Source of the DNA: Streptococcus suis
Lineage (GTDB): Bacteria; Bacillota; Bacilli; Lactobacillales; Streptococcaceae
NCBI GenBank assembly: GCA_022354845.1
Contig: CP031970.1
Span: forward strand, 744,001-808,000
DNA: 64,000 nt
Direction of reading: 5' to 3'
Below the pieces are notes generated by a model. That model saw only the letters and a list, made by a program, of their open reading frames with translations, searched no databases and was not told the DNA's origin. This document shows positions 9,865 to 18,357 of the stretch, one piece after another (the stretch's first letter is position 1; the number at the start of each line of letters is the position of its first letter). The translations under genes were made by a program, and so were the position numbers.

Positions 9865-10413
9865 ATGGTTAAAAGAGATTTTGTAAAACACATTGTATTG
9901 TTATTATTGTTACTAACGGGAATCATTGGTTTACGTGTTTGGTTTTTTGAGCCAGTAACAATTACCAAAGATGAATCAAACACTTATTTACATGAAAATG
10001 ATTCCATTATTGCATTTAAAAATGCAACGATTGAACATGGAGATTTCATTTTGTATGAGATTGATGGTCACGAATATGTCAGCAGAGTCATTGCGATGAC
10101 TAATGAGAGAGTTACTTATATGGATGATGTATTATATCGAAATGATGTCGTAGTGGATGAAACTTATTTGGATGATCCTCAATTTCAAGAATATTATACG
10201 GAGGATTTAACGGTGGCTACCATCACAGATGGAAAGTTTCAAGTAATTCCAAGGGATTATTTTTTGGTTTTGAATGATAATCGCACGAATAAAGATGATA
10301 GTAGGACTTTTGGATTGATTCCTAAAAAAAATGTTATTGGTCGATTAACGTTTAGGATTAGTCCGCTTTCAGATTTTGGTTTTATAAAAACAGGATTAGT
10401 AAACGAAAACTAG
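9865..10413 (+). CDS. Signal peptidase I-like membrane protein, catalytic residues missing
   Basis: A 182-residue protein with an N-terminal membrane anchor (residues 8-28) and the S26 signal-peptidase core. Box E survives as NDNRTNKDDSR and the C-terminal FRISP block is recognisable. The catalytic-serine box (SMxPTL) reads KDESNTYL at 35-42, and the general-base lysine of the YVKRVIG box is replaced by serine (YVSRVIAM, S73). It is therefore probably not a working signal peptidase. A homologous degenerate protein sits between pyk and glmS in other streptococci as I recall. It could act as a chaperone-like or scaffolding paralog, like SipA-type pilus factors. Confidence 0.75.
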   Translation: MVKRDFVKHIVLLLLLLTGIIGLRVWFFEPVTITKDESNTYLHENDSIIAFKNATIEHGDFILYEIDGHEYVSRVIAMTNERVTYMDDVLYRNDVVVDETYLDDPQFQEYYTEDLTVATITDGKFQVIPRDYFLVLNDNRTNKDDSRTFGLIPKKNVIGRLTFRISPLSDFGFIKTGLVNEN

Positions 10414-10424
10414 TCCTATTTTTT
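10392..10424 (+). terminator. Terminator overlapping the signal-peptidase-like gene end
   Basis: AGGATTAGT/ACTAGTCCT stem followed by ATTTTTTT; the TAG stop codon is inside the right arm. Confidence 0.75.
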
Positions 10425-10440
10425 TGCTTACATAAAGAAA

Positions 10441-10457
10441 AGGGCTATACCAATTTT
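10441..10457. promoter_or_regulatory. Operator-like repeat 1 upstream of glmS (NagR/dre type)
   Basis: AGGGCTATACCAATTTT, whose reverse complement carries TTGGTATAG, the core of GntR/HutC-type NagR (dre) operators. It ends four bases before the -35 hexamer. Confidence 0.55.
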
Positions 10458-10461
10458 TGTG

Positions 10462-10490
10462 TTGACAAAAAGAAACGCTTATTGTATACT
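10462..10490 (+). promoter_or_regulatory. glmS promoter
   Basis: Perfect TTGACA at 10462-10467, 17-base spacer, TATACT at 10485-10490. It is flanked on both sides by identical 17-base operator-like repeats. Confidence 0.85.
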
Positions 10491-10517
10491 GTTTTTACTG
10501 GTTTATTGACCTGAAAT

Positions 10518-10534
10518 AGGGCTATACCAATTTT
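10518..10534. promoter_or_regulatory. Operator-like repeat 2 upstream of glmS (NagR/dre type)
   Basis: An exact second copy of the 17-base sequence at 10441-10457, placed about 20 bases downstream of the predicted transcription start. Confidence 0.55.
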
Positions 10535-10579
10535 ATTGATAATGAAAGAATATGTTAGTAAACATCTTAGGTAAATAAT

Positions 10580-12391
10580 ATGTGTGGAATCGTTGGTGTC
10601 GTGGGTAATGCAAATGCAACTGATATCTTAATCCAAGGTCTTGAAAAATTGGAATATCGCGGTTATGATTCAGCAGGTATTTTTGTAGCAGATGGGGACC
10701 AAGCGCATCTTGTAAAAGCAGTCGGCCGTATTGCTGAACTATCAGCAAAGCTTGGCGATAAGACTGAAGGAACAACAGGAATTGGTCATACACGTTGGGC
10801 AACACATGGAAAACCGACTGAAGACAATGCTCACCCTCATACATCACAAACTGGTCGTTTTGTTCTCGTACACAATGGTGTGATTGAAAACTATCTAGAA
10901 ATGAAGAATGATTTTTTAGAAGGCCACAGTTTCAAAGGACAAACAGATACTGAGATTGCTGTCCACTTGATTGGTCAATTTGTTGAGGAAGGTTTGTCAA
11001 CTCTAGAAGCCTTCAAAAAAGCATTGAAGATTATTCAAGGTTCATATGCCTTTGCCTTGATTGATGCTACGGATGCAGATACTATCTATGTTGCCAAAAA
11101 TAAATCTCCGCTTTTGATTGGATTGGGCGATGACTATAACATGGTTTGCTCAGATGCCATGGCTATGATTCGTGAGACAAGTGAATATATGGAAATTCAC
11201 GATAAGGAATTGGTTGTCGTGAAAAAAGATAGTGTTGAAGTCATGGACTATGATGGCAATACGATTGAACGTGGAAGTTATACAGCTGAGCTTGATTTGT
11301 CAGATATTGGTAAGGGAACTTATCCATACTATATGCTCAAGGAAATTGATGAGCAACCAACTGTTATGCGTAAATTGATTAGCGCATATACTAATGAAGC
11401 TGGTCAGGTAACGGTTGATGCGGATATTATAAAGGCAGTACAAGAAGCTGACCGTATCTATATATTGGCTGCTGGAACTTCCTATCACGCAGGATTTGCC
11501 TCAAAAGACTTCTTGGAAAAATTGACGGATACACCAGTAGAGCTTGGAATTTCATCAGAGTGGGGCTACAATATGCCGCTTTTGAGTAAAAAGCCGCTCT
11601 TTGTCATGATTAGCCAGTCAGGGGAAACTGCTGATAGCCGTCAGGTATTGGTTAAAGCTAATGAAATGGGCATTCCAAGCTTGACAGTAACCAATGTACC
11701 AGGATCAACACTGTCACGCGAAGCAACTTACACTATGTTGCTCCATGCAGGTCCAGAAATTGCGGTAGCTTCTACAAAAGCCTATACTGCCCAAATTGCT
11801 ACCTTGGCAGTTTTGGCTAAGGCTGTCGGTGATGCAAATGGCAATGCCTACGCAAAAGATTTTGATTTGGTACATGAATTGTCAATCGTTGCACAATCCA
11901 TCGAGGCTAGCTTGTCAGAAAAAGATGTGATTGCTGAAAAAGTGGAAAAATTGTTAGCTACAACTCGTAATGCATTTTACATTGGACGTGGAAGTGACTA
12001 TTACGTTTCTATGGAAGCAAGCTTGAAATTGAAAGAAATTTCATACATCCAATGTGAAGGTTTTGCGGCAGGTGAATTGAAACACGGTACCATTTCATTG
12101 ATTGAAGATGGTGTTCCAGTTTTGGCCTTGATTTCAAATCATCCACATCTCGCAAGTCATACTCGAGGCAATATCCAGGAAGTAGTGGCGCGTGGTGCCA
12201 ATGTCTTGACAATAGTAGATGAAGCAGTAGCTAAGGAAGAAGATGACATCACTGTTACAACTGTTCATCCATTCTTGTCAGCGATTGCTATGGTCGTTCC
12301 AACACAGTTGATTGCTTACTATGCAACATTACAGCGCGGTTTGGACGTCGATAAACCACGTAATTTGGCGAAATCAGTAACAGTTGAATAA
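10580..12391 (+). CDS. glmS: Glutamine--fructose-6-phosphate aminotransferase (isomerizing)
   Basis: A 603-residue cytosolic enzyme making glucosamine 6-phosphate for peptidoglycan and other amino sugars. The N-terminal glutaminase domain starts [10 protein letters not shown] with nucleophile Cys2; the two SIS isomerase domains follow (about 285-420 and 455-590, with SQSGETADS and STKAYTAQ) and the C-terminus ends [12 protein letters not shown], as in all full-length GlmS. The ribosome binding site is weak (AGG). The promoter is bracketed by two NagR-like operators, fitting repression or induction by amino-sugar phosphates. Confidence 0.97.
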   Translation: MCGIVGVVGNANATDILIQGLEKLEYRGYDSAGIFVADGDQAHLVKAVGRIAELSAKLGDKTEGTTGIGHTRWATHGKPTEDNAHPHTSQTGRFVLVHNGVIENYLEMKNDFLEGHSFKGQTDTEIAVHLIGQFVEEGLSTLEAFKKALKIIQGSYAFALIDATDADTIYVAKNKSPLLIGLGDDYNMVCSDAMAMIRETSEYMEIHDKELVVVKKDSVEVMDYDGNTIERGSYTAELDLSDIGKGTYPYYMLKEIDEQPTVMRKLISAYTNEAGQVTVDADIIKAVQEADRIYILAAGTSYHAGFASKDFLEKLTDTPVELGISSEWGYNMPLLSKKPLFVMISQSGETADSRQVLVKANEMGIPSLTVTNVPGSTLSREATYTMLLHAGPEIAVASTKAYTAQIATLAVLAKAVGDANGNAYAKDFDLVHELSIVAQSIEASLSEKDVIAEKVEKLLATTRNAFYIGRGSDYYVSMEASLKLKEISYIQCEGFAAGELKHGTISLIEDGVPVLALISNHPHLASHTRGNIQEVVARGANVLTIVDEAVAKEEDDITVTTVHPFLSAIAMVVPTQLIAYYATLQRGLDVDKPRNLAKSVTVE

Positions 12392-12423
12392 TTTGTAGAG
12401 GAGGTTTGGTGAATCCAAATCTT

Positions 12424-12449
12424 CGGCTCTTTGTCAACTGTAGTGGGTA
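12424..12449. repeat. Possible ISL3-family terminal repeat remnant
   Basis: GGCTCTTTGTCAACTGTAGT and following bases resemble the ends of ISL3-family insertion sequences (GGnTCTTTnnnCAA). No transposase or opposite end is present nearby, so this would be a solo relic. Identification is from memory of the end sequence. Confidence 0.3.
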
Positions 12450-12467
12450 GATGAAAAGCTAACACCT

Positions 12468-12492
12468 AGAGAGGACGAACTTCGTTCTCTCT
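12468..12492 (+). terminator. Hairpin downstream of glmS
   Basis: AGAGAGGACGAA/TTCGTTCTCTCT forms a 12-base stem followed by an interrupted T-rich tail. It probably ends glmS transcripts, though it may belong to the IS relic. Confidence 0.5.
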
Positions 12493-12526
12493 TTCTTTAT
12501 CTCTTTCTTGTTTTTAGGAGATAAGC

Positions 12527-12554
12527 TGAAAAGGGCTCTCCGCAGCCCTTTTCA
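12527..12554. terminator. Second hairpin in the glmS downstream gap
   Basis: TGAAAAGGGCT/AGCCCTTTTCA, 11 base pairs with a six-base loop. The T run is within the stem, so it may act as a terminator on either strand. The rest of 12392-12640 shows no coding potential. Confidence 0.45.
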
Positions 12555-12644
12555 CTGTTCAAAGCAATCAAAATCCGTTTTTTAAAGTTTTCAGGCTCTT
12601 TTTGCAAAAATATACAATCCGATGGAGAATTTATTAAAAATTCT

Positions 12645-12673
12645 TTGAAATAAAGGATATTTTTTGATATACT
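12645..12673 (+). promoter_or_regulatory. Promoter of the amino-acid ABC importer operon
   Basis: TTGAAA at 12645-12650, 17-base spacer and TATACT at 12668-12673, about 30 bases before the permease start. Confidence 0.7.
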
Positions 12674-12703
12674 AGAACCTACTAATTCTTTTAGGAGAGC
12701 TCT

Positions 12704-13345
12704 ATGGATTATGTTTTGGAAGTCCTACCCAGCCTATTGAGTGGGGCGGTTGTCTCCTTGCAGGTATTTTTTTTCGTATTAATTTTATCCCTGCCTTTAG
12801 GAGCAGTTTTTGCGTTTTTGATGCAGATTCGATTTAAACCCTTGCAGTGGTTATTGCATATCTATGTACTAATTATGCGTGGAACACCATTGCTGTTACA
12901 ATTAATCTTTGTTTACTACGTTTTACCAAGTGTGGGTATTACTTTTGATCGAATGCCAGCGGTTATTCTTGCTTTCACCCTAAATTATGCGGCTTATTTC
13001 TCAGAAATTTTCCGAGGGGGGATTGAAGCCATCCCTGCCGGCCAATACGAAGCCGCTAAAGTATTAAAATTTACACCCGTTCAGACGATTCGATATATTG
13101 TTTTACCACAGGTAGTAAAAATAGTACTACCTAGTGTTTTCAATGAAGTAATGACATTAGTGAAGGACACTTCATTGGTTTATGCTCTTGGGGTGAGCGA
13201 TCTCTTGCTAGCTAGTCGAACGGCTGCCAACCGAGATGCTAGCCTAGCACCAATGTTTATTGCAGGTGCTATCTACCTTTTGATGATTGGAGTTGTGACT
13301 CTCGTTTCTAAACAGGTAGAAAAGAAATTTGACTACTATAGATAG
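12704..13345 (+). CDS. Polar amino-acid ABC transporter permease
   Basis: A 213-residue membrane protein of the His/Glu/Gln/Arg permease family. About five transmembrane segments are seen, with the conserved cytoplasmic EAA loop (IPAGQYEAAKVLKFTPVQ, ~115-135) that contacts the ATPase. It starts after TTAGGAGAGC. It forms an operon with the ATPase 9 bases downstream and the binding lipoprotein after it. The substrate is an amino acid not defined by sequence. Confidence 0.9.
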   Translation: MDYVLEVLPSLLSGAVVSLQVFFFVLILSLPLGAVFAFLMQIRFKPLQWLLHIYVLIMRGTPLLLQLIFVYYVLPSVGITFDRMPAVILAFTLNYAAYFSEIFRGGIEAIPAGQYEAAKVLKFTPVQTIRYIVLPQVVKIVLPSVFNEVMTLVKDTSLVYALGVSDLLLASRTAANRDASLAPMFIAGAIYLLMIGVVTLVSKQVEKKFDYYR

Positions 13346-13354
13346 GAGGAAGCC

Positions 13355-13987
13355 ATGTTAGAATTACGTAATCTTACAAAACGTTTTGGTAACAAACAGA
13401 TTTTCTCCAACTATGATTTAGTTATTCCTGAGGGGAAAATTGTAGCTGTTGTTGGTCAATCAGGTGGTGGTAAAACGACCTTATTGAGGATGTTGGCAGG
13501 ATTGGAAACAATTGATTCAGGAACATTGATTTACAATGGTCAAACTCTACCGCTTGAAGAATTAGAGAAACGACATTTGCTGGGCTTTGTCTTTCAAGAT
13601 TTCCAGCTTTTTCCACACTTATCCGTTTTGGAAAATTTGATTCTTTCACCAATAAAGACACAGAACATGTCTCGTTCAGATGCGGAAGACAAGGCCCGTA
13701 AACTATTGGATACTCTTGGGTTGGCCAACCATGCGACTGCTTATCCATTTTCCTTATCGGGTGGACAAAAGCAACGAGTGGCCCTAGCCCGTGCTATGAT
13801 GATTGATCCTGAGATTATTGGTTATGATGAACCAACTTCAGCCTTGGACCCCGAATTGAGAAAAGAAGTTGAAAAACTGATTCTTGAAAATCGGGCGACA
13901 GGTATAACGCAAATCGTGGTGACTCACGATATGCAGTTTGCTGAAAATATCGCAGATGAAATCATCAAAATTGAACCAAAACATTGA
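13355..13987 (+). CDS. Amino-acid ABC transporter ATP-binding protein
   Basis: A 210-residue ATPase. Walker A is GQSGGGKT, Q-loop FVFQDFQLFPH, signature LSGGQKQRVALARA, Walker B IIGYDEP and switch VTHD. It is shorter than many relatives but contains every catalytic motif. It sits between the permease and the binding protein, ten bases before the latter's start, and energises their uptake system. Confidence 0.92.
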   Translation: MLELRNLTKRFGNKQIFSNYDLVIPEGKIVAVVGQSGGGKTTLLRMLAGLETIDSGTLIYNGQTLPLEELEKRHLLGFVFQDFQLFPHLSVLENLILSPIKTQNMSRSDAEDKARKLLDTLGLANHATAYPFSLSGGQKQRVALARAMMIDPEIIGYDEPTSALDPELRKEVEKLILENRATGITQIVVTHDMQFAENIADEIIKIEPKH

Positions 13988-13997
13988 GGTAATTAAA

Positions 13998-14837
13998 ATG
14001 ATGAATATGAAAAAGATTGTTTTAGGAGCAGTTGCTCTCGTATCGAGTCTCGCTTTAGTAGCATGTGGGTCTAGCGACTCAGCAACCAAATCAGATAACT
14101 GGTCTACCTACGAATCTGAAAAATCTATTACGATTGGGTTTGATAAAACCTTCGTTCCTATGGGATTTGAACAAACAGATGGTTCTTACACAGGTTTTGA
14201 TATTGATTTAGCAAATGCTGTTTTTGAAAAATATGGAATAACTGTTGAATGGCAGCCAATTGACTGGGACTTGAAGGAAACGGAATTAACGAATGGCAAT
14301 ATCGATTTAATTTGGAATGGGTATTCAATTACTGACGAACGGAAAGATAAAGTTCTTTTCACCAATCCTTACATGGACAATCAACAAGTTCTTGTCACCA
14401 AAAAATCTTCCAACATCAGTAAGGTATCTGATATGAAAGACAAGGTGTTGGGTGCGCAAGCCGGTTCCTCAGGATATTCAGTATTTGAAGGCCAGCCTGC
14501 TTTCCTAAAAGATATTGTGCAAAATAATGATGCGAGCCAATATGCAACATTCAATGAAGCCTTGATTGACTTGAAAAATGATCGTATTGATGGTCTCTTG
14601 ATTGACCGAGTATATGCTAATTATTACTTGCAACAAGAGGGAATCATTGATGACTATAATATCATTGATGCTGGTTTTGAAAATGAAGCATTCGCTGTCG
14701 GAGCTCGTCAGTCAGATACGACACTTGTAGAAAATATCAATAAAGCATTTACTGAATTGTACAAAGAAGGTCAGTTCCAAGAAATCTCTCAAAAATGGTT
14801 TGGAGATGATGTGGCAACTGATGCAGTAAAAAACTAA
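13998..14837 (+). CDS. Amino-acid ABC transporter substrate-binding lipoprotein
   Basis: A 279-residue lipoprotein. The start at 13998 (MMNMKKIVLG) follows GAGGTAATTAAA and gives a proper signal peptide; the open frame extends upstream into the ATPase gene but lacks a ribosome binding site there. Lipobox LVAC precedes the mature Cys. The rest is a SBP_bac_3 domain (ITIGFDKTFVPMGF..., NGNIDLIWNGYSIT..., VGARQSDT) that binds polar amino acids outside the cell. It completes the importer operon and is followed by a terminator. Confidence 0.92.
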   Translation: MMNMKKIVLGAVALVSSLALVACGSSDSATKSDNWSTYESEKSITIGFDKTFVPMGFEQTDGSYTGFDIDLANAVFEKYGITVEWQPIDWDLKETELTNGNIDLIWNGYSITDERKDKVLFTNPYMDNQQVLVTKKSSNISKVSDMKDKVLGAQAGSSGYSVFEGQPAFLKDIVQNNDASQYATFNEALIDLKNDRIDGLLIDRVYANYYLQQEGIIDDYNIIDAGFENEAFAVGARQSDTTLVENINKAFTELYKEGQFQEISQKWFGDDVATDAVKN

Positions 14838-14846
14838 AAATATAAA

Positions 14847-14870
14847 TAAAAGAGCCTAGTGCTCTTTTTT
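14847..14870 (+). terminator. Terminator of the amino-acid importer operon
   Basis: AAGAGC/GCTCTT stem with CTAGT loop and a six-T run, 10 bases after the binding-protein stop. Confidence 0.75.
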
Positions 14871-14879
14871 GGTGCAAAA

Positions 14880-14905
14880 GAAAAGCCAGTCGTTCGACTA
14901 GGCTT
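14880..14905 (-). terminator. Terminator of mntE
   Basis: On the minus strand AAGCCTAGTCG pairs with CGACTGGCTT (one bulge) and is followed by TTTTCTTTT. The arm overlaps the last codons of the CDF gene. Confidence 0.7.
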
Positions 14906-16091
14906 GTTTCTTTGAAATCTGGTGGAATATGACAGTCCAATTTTCATGACGACGCCAGAGGGATGCGTGAACAAAGTCGCCAATTTCAAATGTAACTAGT
15001 TTAGACTTTTGACTAATAGAAATCATCTGATAGTTGGAAAGATAGTTTGTTTGAATAGGGTGACTTTCAAGCATTTGAGTTTTATCTTGATACCGACCTT
15101 TGGCATCGATGAGAAGGTAGTTCTCATCAATTAAAGTCTCATATCCAGTTGCATGTGCTTGTATCTCTGTTTCAAATCGGAAGAGTTTATCATAGACGTG
15201 TTCATACATCTCATCGTGTGGAATTTCAGATGGTTCTACGTGTATATCTACATCAAAAACACCATGTTTGAATGTTAGGAGTTGCTCAACCTGTTCGGTT
15301 ATTTCATGACTTTCATAAACTGACAGATCCGGATTCATTTCGAGGACAATATCCAGATAGATATTTGCACCATAGGTGCGACCACGTTGTGAATTGACAG
15401 AAACAATTTTAGGAAGTTTGAGAACATCCTCTTCGTATTTTTTCAATAAGTTTTCATCAAAACCATCTGAGAGTGTGAAGAAGCTCTCCATAAAAATATC
15501 ATATGCAGTTTTTAGAATGAAAAAGGTGATGATGATAGCAGCAATTTTATCAACAATTGGGAAGTTAAAGGCTGCAGCAAAGATTGCCATAGAAGTTCCA
15601 ATGGAGGTGACAGCGTCAGATAGATTGTCCTTAGCAGCAGCTTCAAGTGCTTTAGAATGAACTCTTTTCGCTAGGCGATTATTATAAAAATATACGGCCA
15701 ACATAACGAGTGCGGAGAAAATACCTACTATTGCCCCCATTATGTCTACCTCGACTGGAGAATTACTAATTATTTTTTGTAAGGTATCATAGAGGACTTG
15801 AAAACCAACGACGAACATGATGAAAGAAGTCATCAAACTAGCAAGGTCTTCCATTTTCCAATGTCCGAATTTATGGTCAGTGTCAGCAGGTTTTTGGGCC
15901 ATTTTCAATCCAACCAGTACGGCGACATTTCCAATAATATCGGAAATATTATTGAAGGCATCTGCTCGCAGGGCATCTGAATGAAAGACTTGACCTGCAG
16001 TCAGTTTGATGATTGACAAGACAATATAGGTACCTATCGATAGTAAGGCACCACGTTCGGCAAGTTTTAGATTGGAAACAGTTTGGTTCAT
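14898..16091 (-). CDS. mntE: Cation diffusion facilitator, manganese efflux type
   Basis: A 397-residue membrane exporter. Six transmembrane segments occupy residues ~15-205 and a cytoplasmic metal-sensing domain follows. The transport site reads NxxxD in TM2 (N47, D51) and DxxxD in TM5 (D155, D159), the N/D-rich combination found in manganese CDF proteins rather than the His-containing zinc type. The extra C-terminal extension past residue 300 matches the length of streptococcal MntE. It starts after AAAGGAGATGCC. Role: export of excess Mn2+. Confidence 0.88.
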   Translation of the reverse strand: MNQTVSNLKLAERGALLSIGTYIVLSIIKLTAGQVFHSDALRADAFNNISDIIGNVAVLVGLKMAQKPADTDHKFGHWKMEDLASLMTSFIMFVVGFQVLYDTLQKIISNSPVEVDIMGAIVGIFSALVMLAVYFYNNRLAKRVHSKALEAAAKDNLSDAVTSIGTSMAIFAAAFNFPIVDKIAAIIITFFILKTAYDIFMESFFTLSDGFDENLLKKYEEDVLKLPKIVSVNSQRGRTYGANIYLDIVLEMNPDLSVYESHEITEQVEQLLTFKHGVFDVDIHVEPSEIPHDEMYEHVYDKLFRFETEIQAHATGYETLIDENYLLIDAKGRYQDKTQMLESHPIQTNYLSNYQMISISQKSKLVTFEIGDFVHASLWRRHENWTVIFHQISKKQA

Positions 16092-16147
16092 GGCATCTCC
16101 TTTAATAAGTTTTCATTGTAACAAAAAGCCCCCCTGTTTTCAAGGAG

Positions 16148-16600
16148 TTAGATTAAATTTTTATGAGCATTCATGACCTTATAAAGGCGTAATAAGATAG
16201 TGCCACTTGCCATACCAATTGGTATAACCAAAGCTAGTGTTAATACGGTTGTAATATTGGTGAGGGCTTGAGCATATTCGCCTGATACAAAATAGGTAGT
16301 AGACATGTATGCGTGGTAACCCGGAACAAGTGGAGCAAGTATAGCCAATGAAAAGATGACGGAGGGTGTTTTTAACCAAATACTCATGATCTGACTGACA
16401 CAGGATCCGATAATTGCTGCGAAAAAGGTAGCAATCAAGACATTTGTTGGTTCCAATAGTAAAAGATAAATAAGCCAAACAAGCATACCTAGAAGACCAC
16501 CCGGAATCAACATATTCTTTTGAACATTGAGAACAACTAAAAAAGTAGCAATAGCGATATAAGATGCAATCGCCTGAAATAAAAAATTAATGGAAGTCAT
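16148..16600 (-). CDS. ThrE-family exporter, C-terminal half (YjjB/DUF3815)
   Basis: A 150-residue membrane protein with about four to five hydrophobic helices and the PGGLLGM and APLVPGYHAY motifs of the YjjB half of threonine/serine exporters. It begins three bases after the stop of the YjjP-like gene, so the two halves are made together and probably form one two-component exporter for small amino acids or dicarboxylates. Confidence 0.82.
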   Translation of the reverse strand: MTSINFLFQAIASYIAIATFLVVLNVQKNMLIPGGLLGMLVWLIYLLLLEPTNVLIATFFAAIIGSCVSQIMSIWLKTPSVIFSLAILAPLVPGYHAYMSTTYFVSGEYAQALTNITTVLTLALVIPIGMASGTILLRLYKVMNAHKNLI

Positions 16601-16603
16601 ACC

Positions 16604-17362
16604 TTACCTCACAAGCATCAGGGCGACTGTAGTTCCAGCACCAAGTGATAAAATAATCAGCGCAGTTTGAAAGAACTTAGTCATACCAGTATTAATATGG
16701 TTGGTCATCAGGTCCCTCACAGCATTTGTGAATGCAATGCCAGGTACAAATGGCATGACCGCACCAGCGTTAATCAGGTTTGGATTGATGGCAAGGTTCG
16801 TATGGCTACTTAGTATGTAGGATGTGAGCGAGAACACAAAAGCGCCAACAAAAGTTGTGACAAAGTCAATACTAATATAGCGATCTACTATGAGAGAAAG
16901 AGGAAAAGCTAGGGCTGTAGCAAGGACCGCGCCTGCAGCATCTAAAAGCGATCCACCAAACATAATAGTAAAAAAAGGAGCAGCGACCACTGCAGCCAAG
17001 GTTACTTGGATTTTATTATATGGTGGTTTTTGTTGTTTAATTCGATTTAGCTCTTGCCAAGCCTCTTCCAAACTAATTTCTTCATTGGCAAGAGAGCGAG
17101 AGACCTGATTGACATCACAAACTTTCTGCATATCGTATTGTGATTTGACAATACGTTTCATGCGGGAAATGTTTGTATGATCAATGGAGAAAAAGATTGC
17201 GGCTGGTATAGCTAGTACATTTGCCTGTTCAATTCCTTGTGAATGTGCAATCCGAATCATTGTATCCTCTACTCGATGAATTTCAGCTCCGCTTTGCGCT
17301 AAAATAGCACCAGCAAGCATGAGTACATCTATGACCAAATTTAGTCTAGGAGTGTTTTCCAT
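16604..17362 (-). CDS. ThrE-family exporter, N-terminal half (YjjP/DUF1212)
   Basis: A 252-residue protein starting MENTPRLNLV at 17362, placed eight bases after GAAGGA. An upstream ATG at 17391 is rejected because a TATAAT box overlaps it. The cytoplasmic N-terminal region (GAEIHRVEDTMIRIA) is typical of YjjP, followed by about five transmembrane helices and the GAVMPFVPGIAFTNAVRDL motif. It works with the downstream YjjB half. Confidence 0.85.
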   Translation of the reverse strand: MENTPRLNLVIDVLMLAGAILAQSGAEIHRVEDTMIRIAHSQGIEQANVLAIPAAIFFSIDHTNISRMKRIVKSQYDMQKVCDVNQVSRSLANEEISLEEAWQELNRIKQQKPPYNKIQVTLAAVVAAPFFTIMFGGSLLDAAGAVLATALAFPLSLIVDRYISIDFVTTFVGAFVFSLTSYILSSHTNLAINPNLINAGAVMPFVPGIAFTNAVRDLMTNHINTGMTKFFQTALIILSLGAGTTVALMLVR

Positions 17363-17390
17363 CAATGCATCCTTCCGCTTGTTTTCCTTC

Positions 17391-17396
17391 ATTATA
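17391..17396 (-). promoter_or_regulatory. -10 box of the ThrE-type operon
   Basis: TGTTATAAT on the minus strand (TATAAT 17396-17391) gives a transcript starting near 17384, 22 bases before the chosen start codon. Confidence 0.55.
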
Positions 17397-17446
17397 ACAA
17401 AATATAGGTATAGGAAACACATTTTTTTGATAGATAAGCAAATAAA

Positions 17447-17504
17447 TTGCAAATTAGTCGGATTGTAGTATAATTGATTTATCAATGATTGACGAATCAA
17501 TCAA
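17447..17504 (+). promoter_or_regulatory. marR promoter with palindromic operators
   Basis: TTGCAA (17447-17452), 16-base spacer, TATAAT (17469-17474). Two palindromes overlap and follow the -10: ATTGATTTATCAAT at about 17473-17486, and TGATTGACGAATCAATCA shortly downstream. Their placement suits autorepression by the MarR protein encoded next. Confidence 0.6.
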
Positions 17505-17517
17505 ATGAGGTAAATCT

Positions 17518-17943
17518 ATGCAAGAAATGGAAGATTTGTTATACAGATTGAAAGTGGCTGATGAATCGATTTCTAATCTATTTGAAAAGCAATTGGGAAT
17601 CAGCTTGACACGCTACACGATATTAGGGATATTGTTGGAGGATGCCCCGATGCATCAATTAGCATTACAGCAGCGACTTCAGATTGATCGGGCAGCCATT
17701 ACTAGGCATCTGAAATTGTTAGAAGAACAAGGCTATATTAGTCGTGAACGAAATCCTAAGAATCAGAGAGAAGTACTTGTATGGCCGACTGAGCAGGCTC
17801 GAGAAGCACTGATTTCTGCCCCTCCAGCGCATCATCTTGAGATCAAGGAAGCAATGAACCAAGTACTGACTCTCGAAGAGAGGAATCAATTTCTTGCCAT
17901 GCTTGACAAACTACTAATTGGCTTGCAAGAGTTACCTATTTAA
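17518..17943 (+). CDS. MarR-family transcriptional regulator
   Basis: A 141-residue winged-helix regulator. The recognition region is [40 protein letters not shown] (~residues 45-85), with flanking dimerisation helices. It starts after GAGGTAAATCT. Palindromes around its promoter suggest autoregulation. The DUF1304 membrane protein 19 bases downstream is the likely co-regulated target. The effector is unknown. Confidence 0.88.
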   Translation: MQEMEDLLYRLKVADESISNLFEKQLGISLTRYTILGILLEDAPMHQLALQQRLQIDRAAITRHLKLLEEQGYISRERNPKNQREVLVWPTEQAREALISAPPAHHLEIKEAMNQVLTLEERNQFLAMLDKLLIGLQELPI

Positions 17944-17962
17944 TTTTTATAGAGGAGACATT

Positions 17963-18322
17963 ATGTCTATTTTTACCATTATTCTAGCTAGTATCGTAGC
18001 TATTGAACATTTATATATCATGTATTTGGAAACCTTTGCGACCCATTCAAATTCTACAAGCCGTGTCTTCAATATGGCCAAGGATGAGTTGCAACGTAAA
18101 TCTGTGACCACTCTATTTAAGAATCAAGGAATCTATAATGGTTTATTAGCTGTCTTTCTCTTGTATGGAATTTTCACAGGCAACCTTGAAGTGACAACTA
18201 TTTTTGTCTTGTTTGTTATTGGAGCGGCAGGCTACGGAGCAGCGACTTCTAGTCCTAAAATCCTTTTGACCCAGGGAGGGCCAGCAATCCTAACCCTCAT
18301 TTCAATCTTATTATTCAACTAA
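17963..18322 (+). CDS. DUF1304 family membrane protein
   Basis: A 119-residue protein with four predicted transmembrane helices. The start MSIFTIILAS at 17963 follows GAGGAGACATT; an in-frame ATG upstream lies inside the marR gene. The motif HLYIMYLETFATHS and the KNQGIYNGLLA segment identify DUF1304, a family of unknown function often paired with MarR regulators. It is probably co-transcribed with marR. Confidence 0.82.
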   Translation: MSIFTIILASIVAIEHLYIMYLETFATHSNSTSRVFNMAKDELQRKSVTTLFKNQGIYNGLLAVFLLYGIFTGNLEVTTIFVLFVIGAAGYGAATSSPKILLTQGGPAILTLISILLFN

Positions 18323-18325
18323 GCT

Positions 18326-18353
18326 AAAAAGCCTTCCGTGAGGAGGGCTTTTT
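18326..18353 (+). terminator. Terminator of marR-DUF1304
   Basis: AAAAGCCTTCC/GGAGGGCTTTT stem with a GTGA-type loop and T run. Confidence 0.8.
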
Positions 18354-18357
18354 GCAA

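Noticed and set aside
10414..10579. glmS ribozyme
   Set aside because: The leader between the predicted start (~10497) and ATG is only about 80 bases, too short for the ribozyme core, and no matching pairing is visible.
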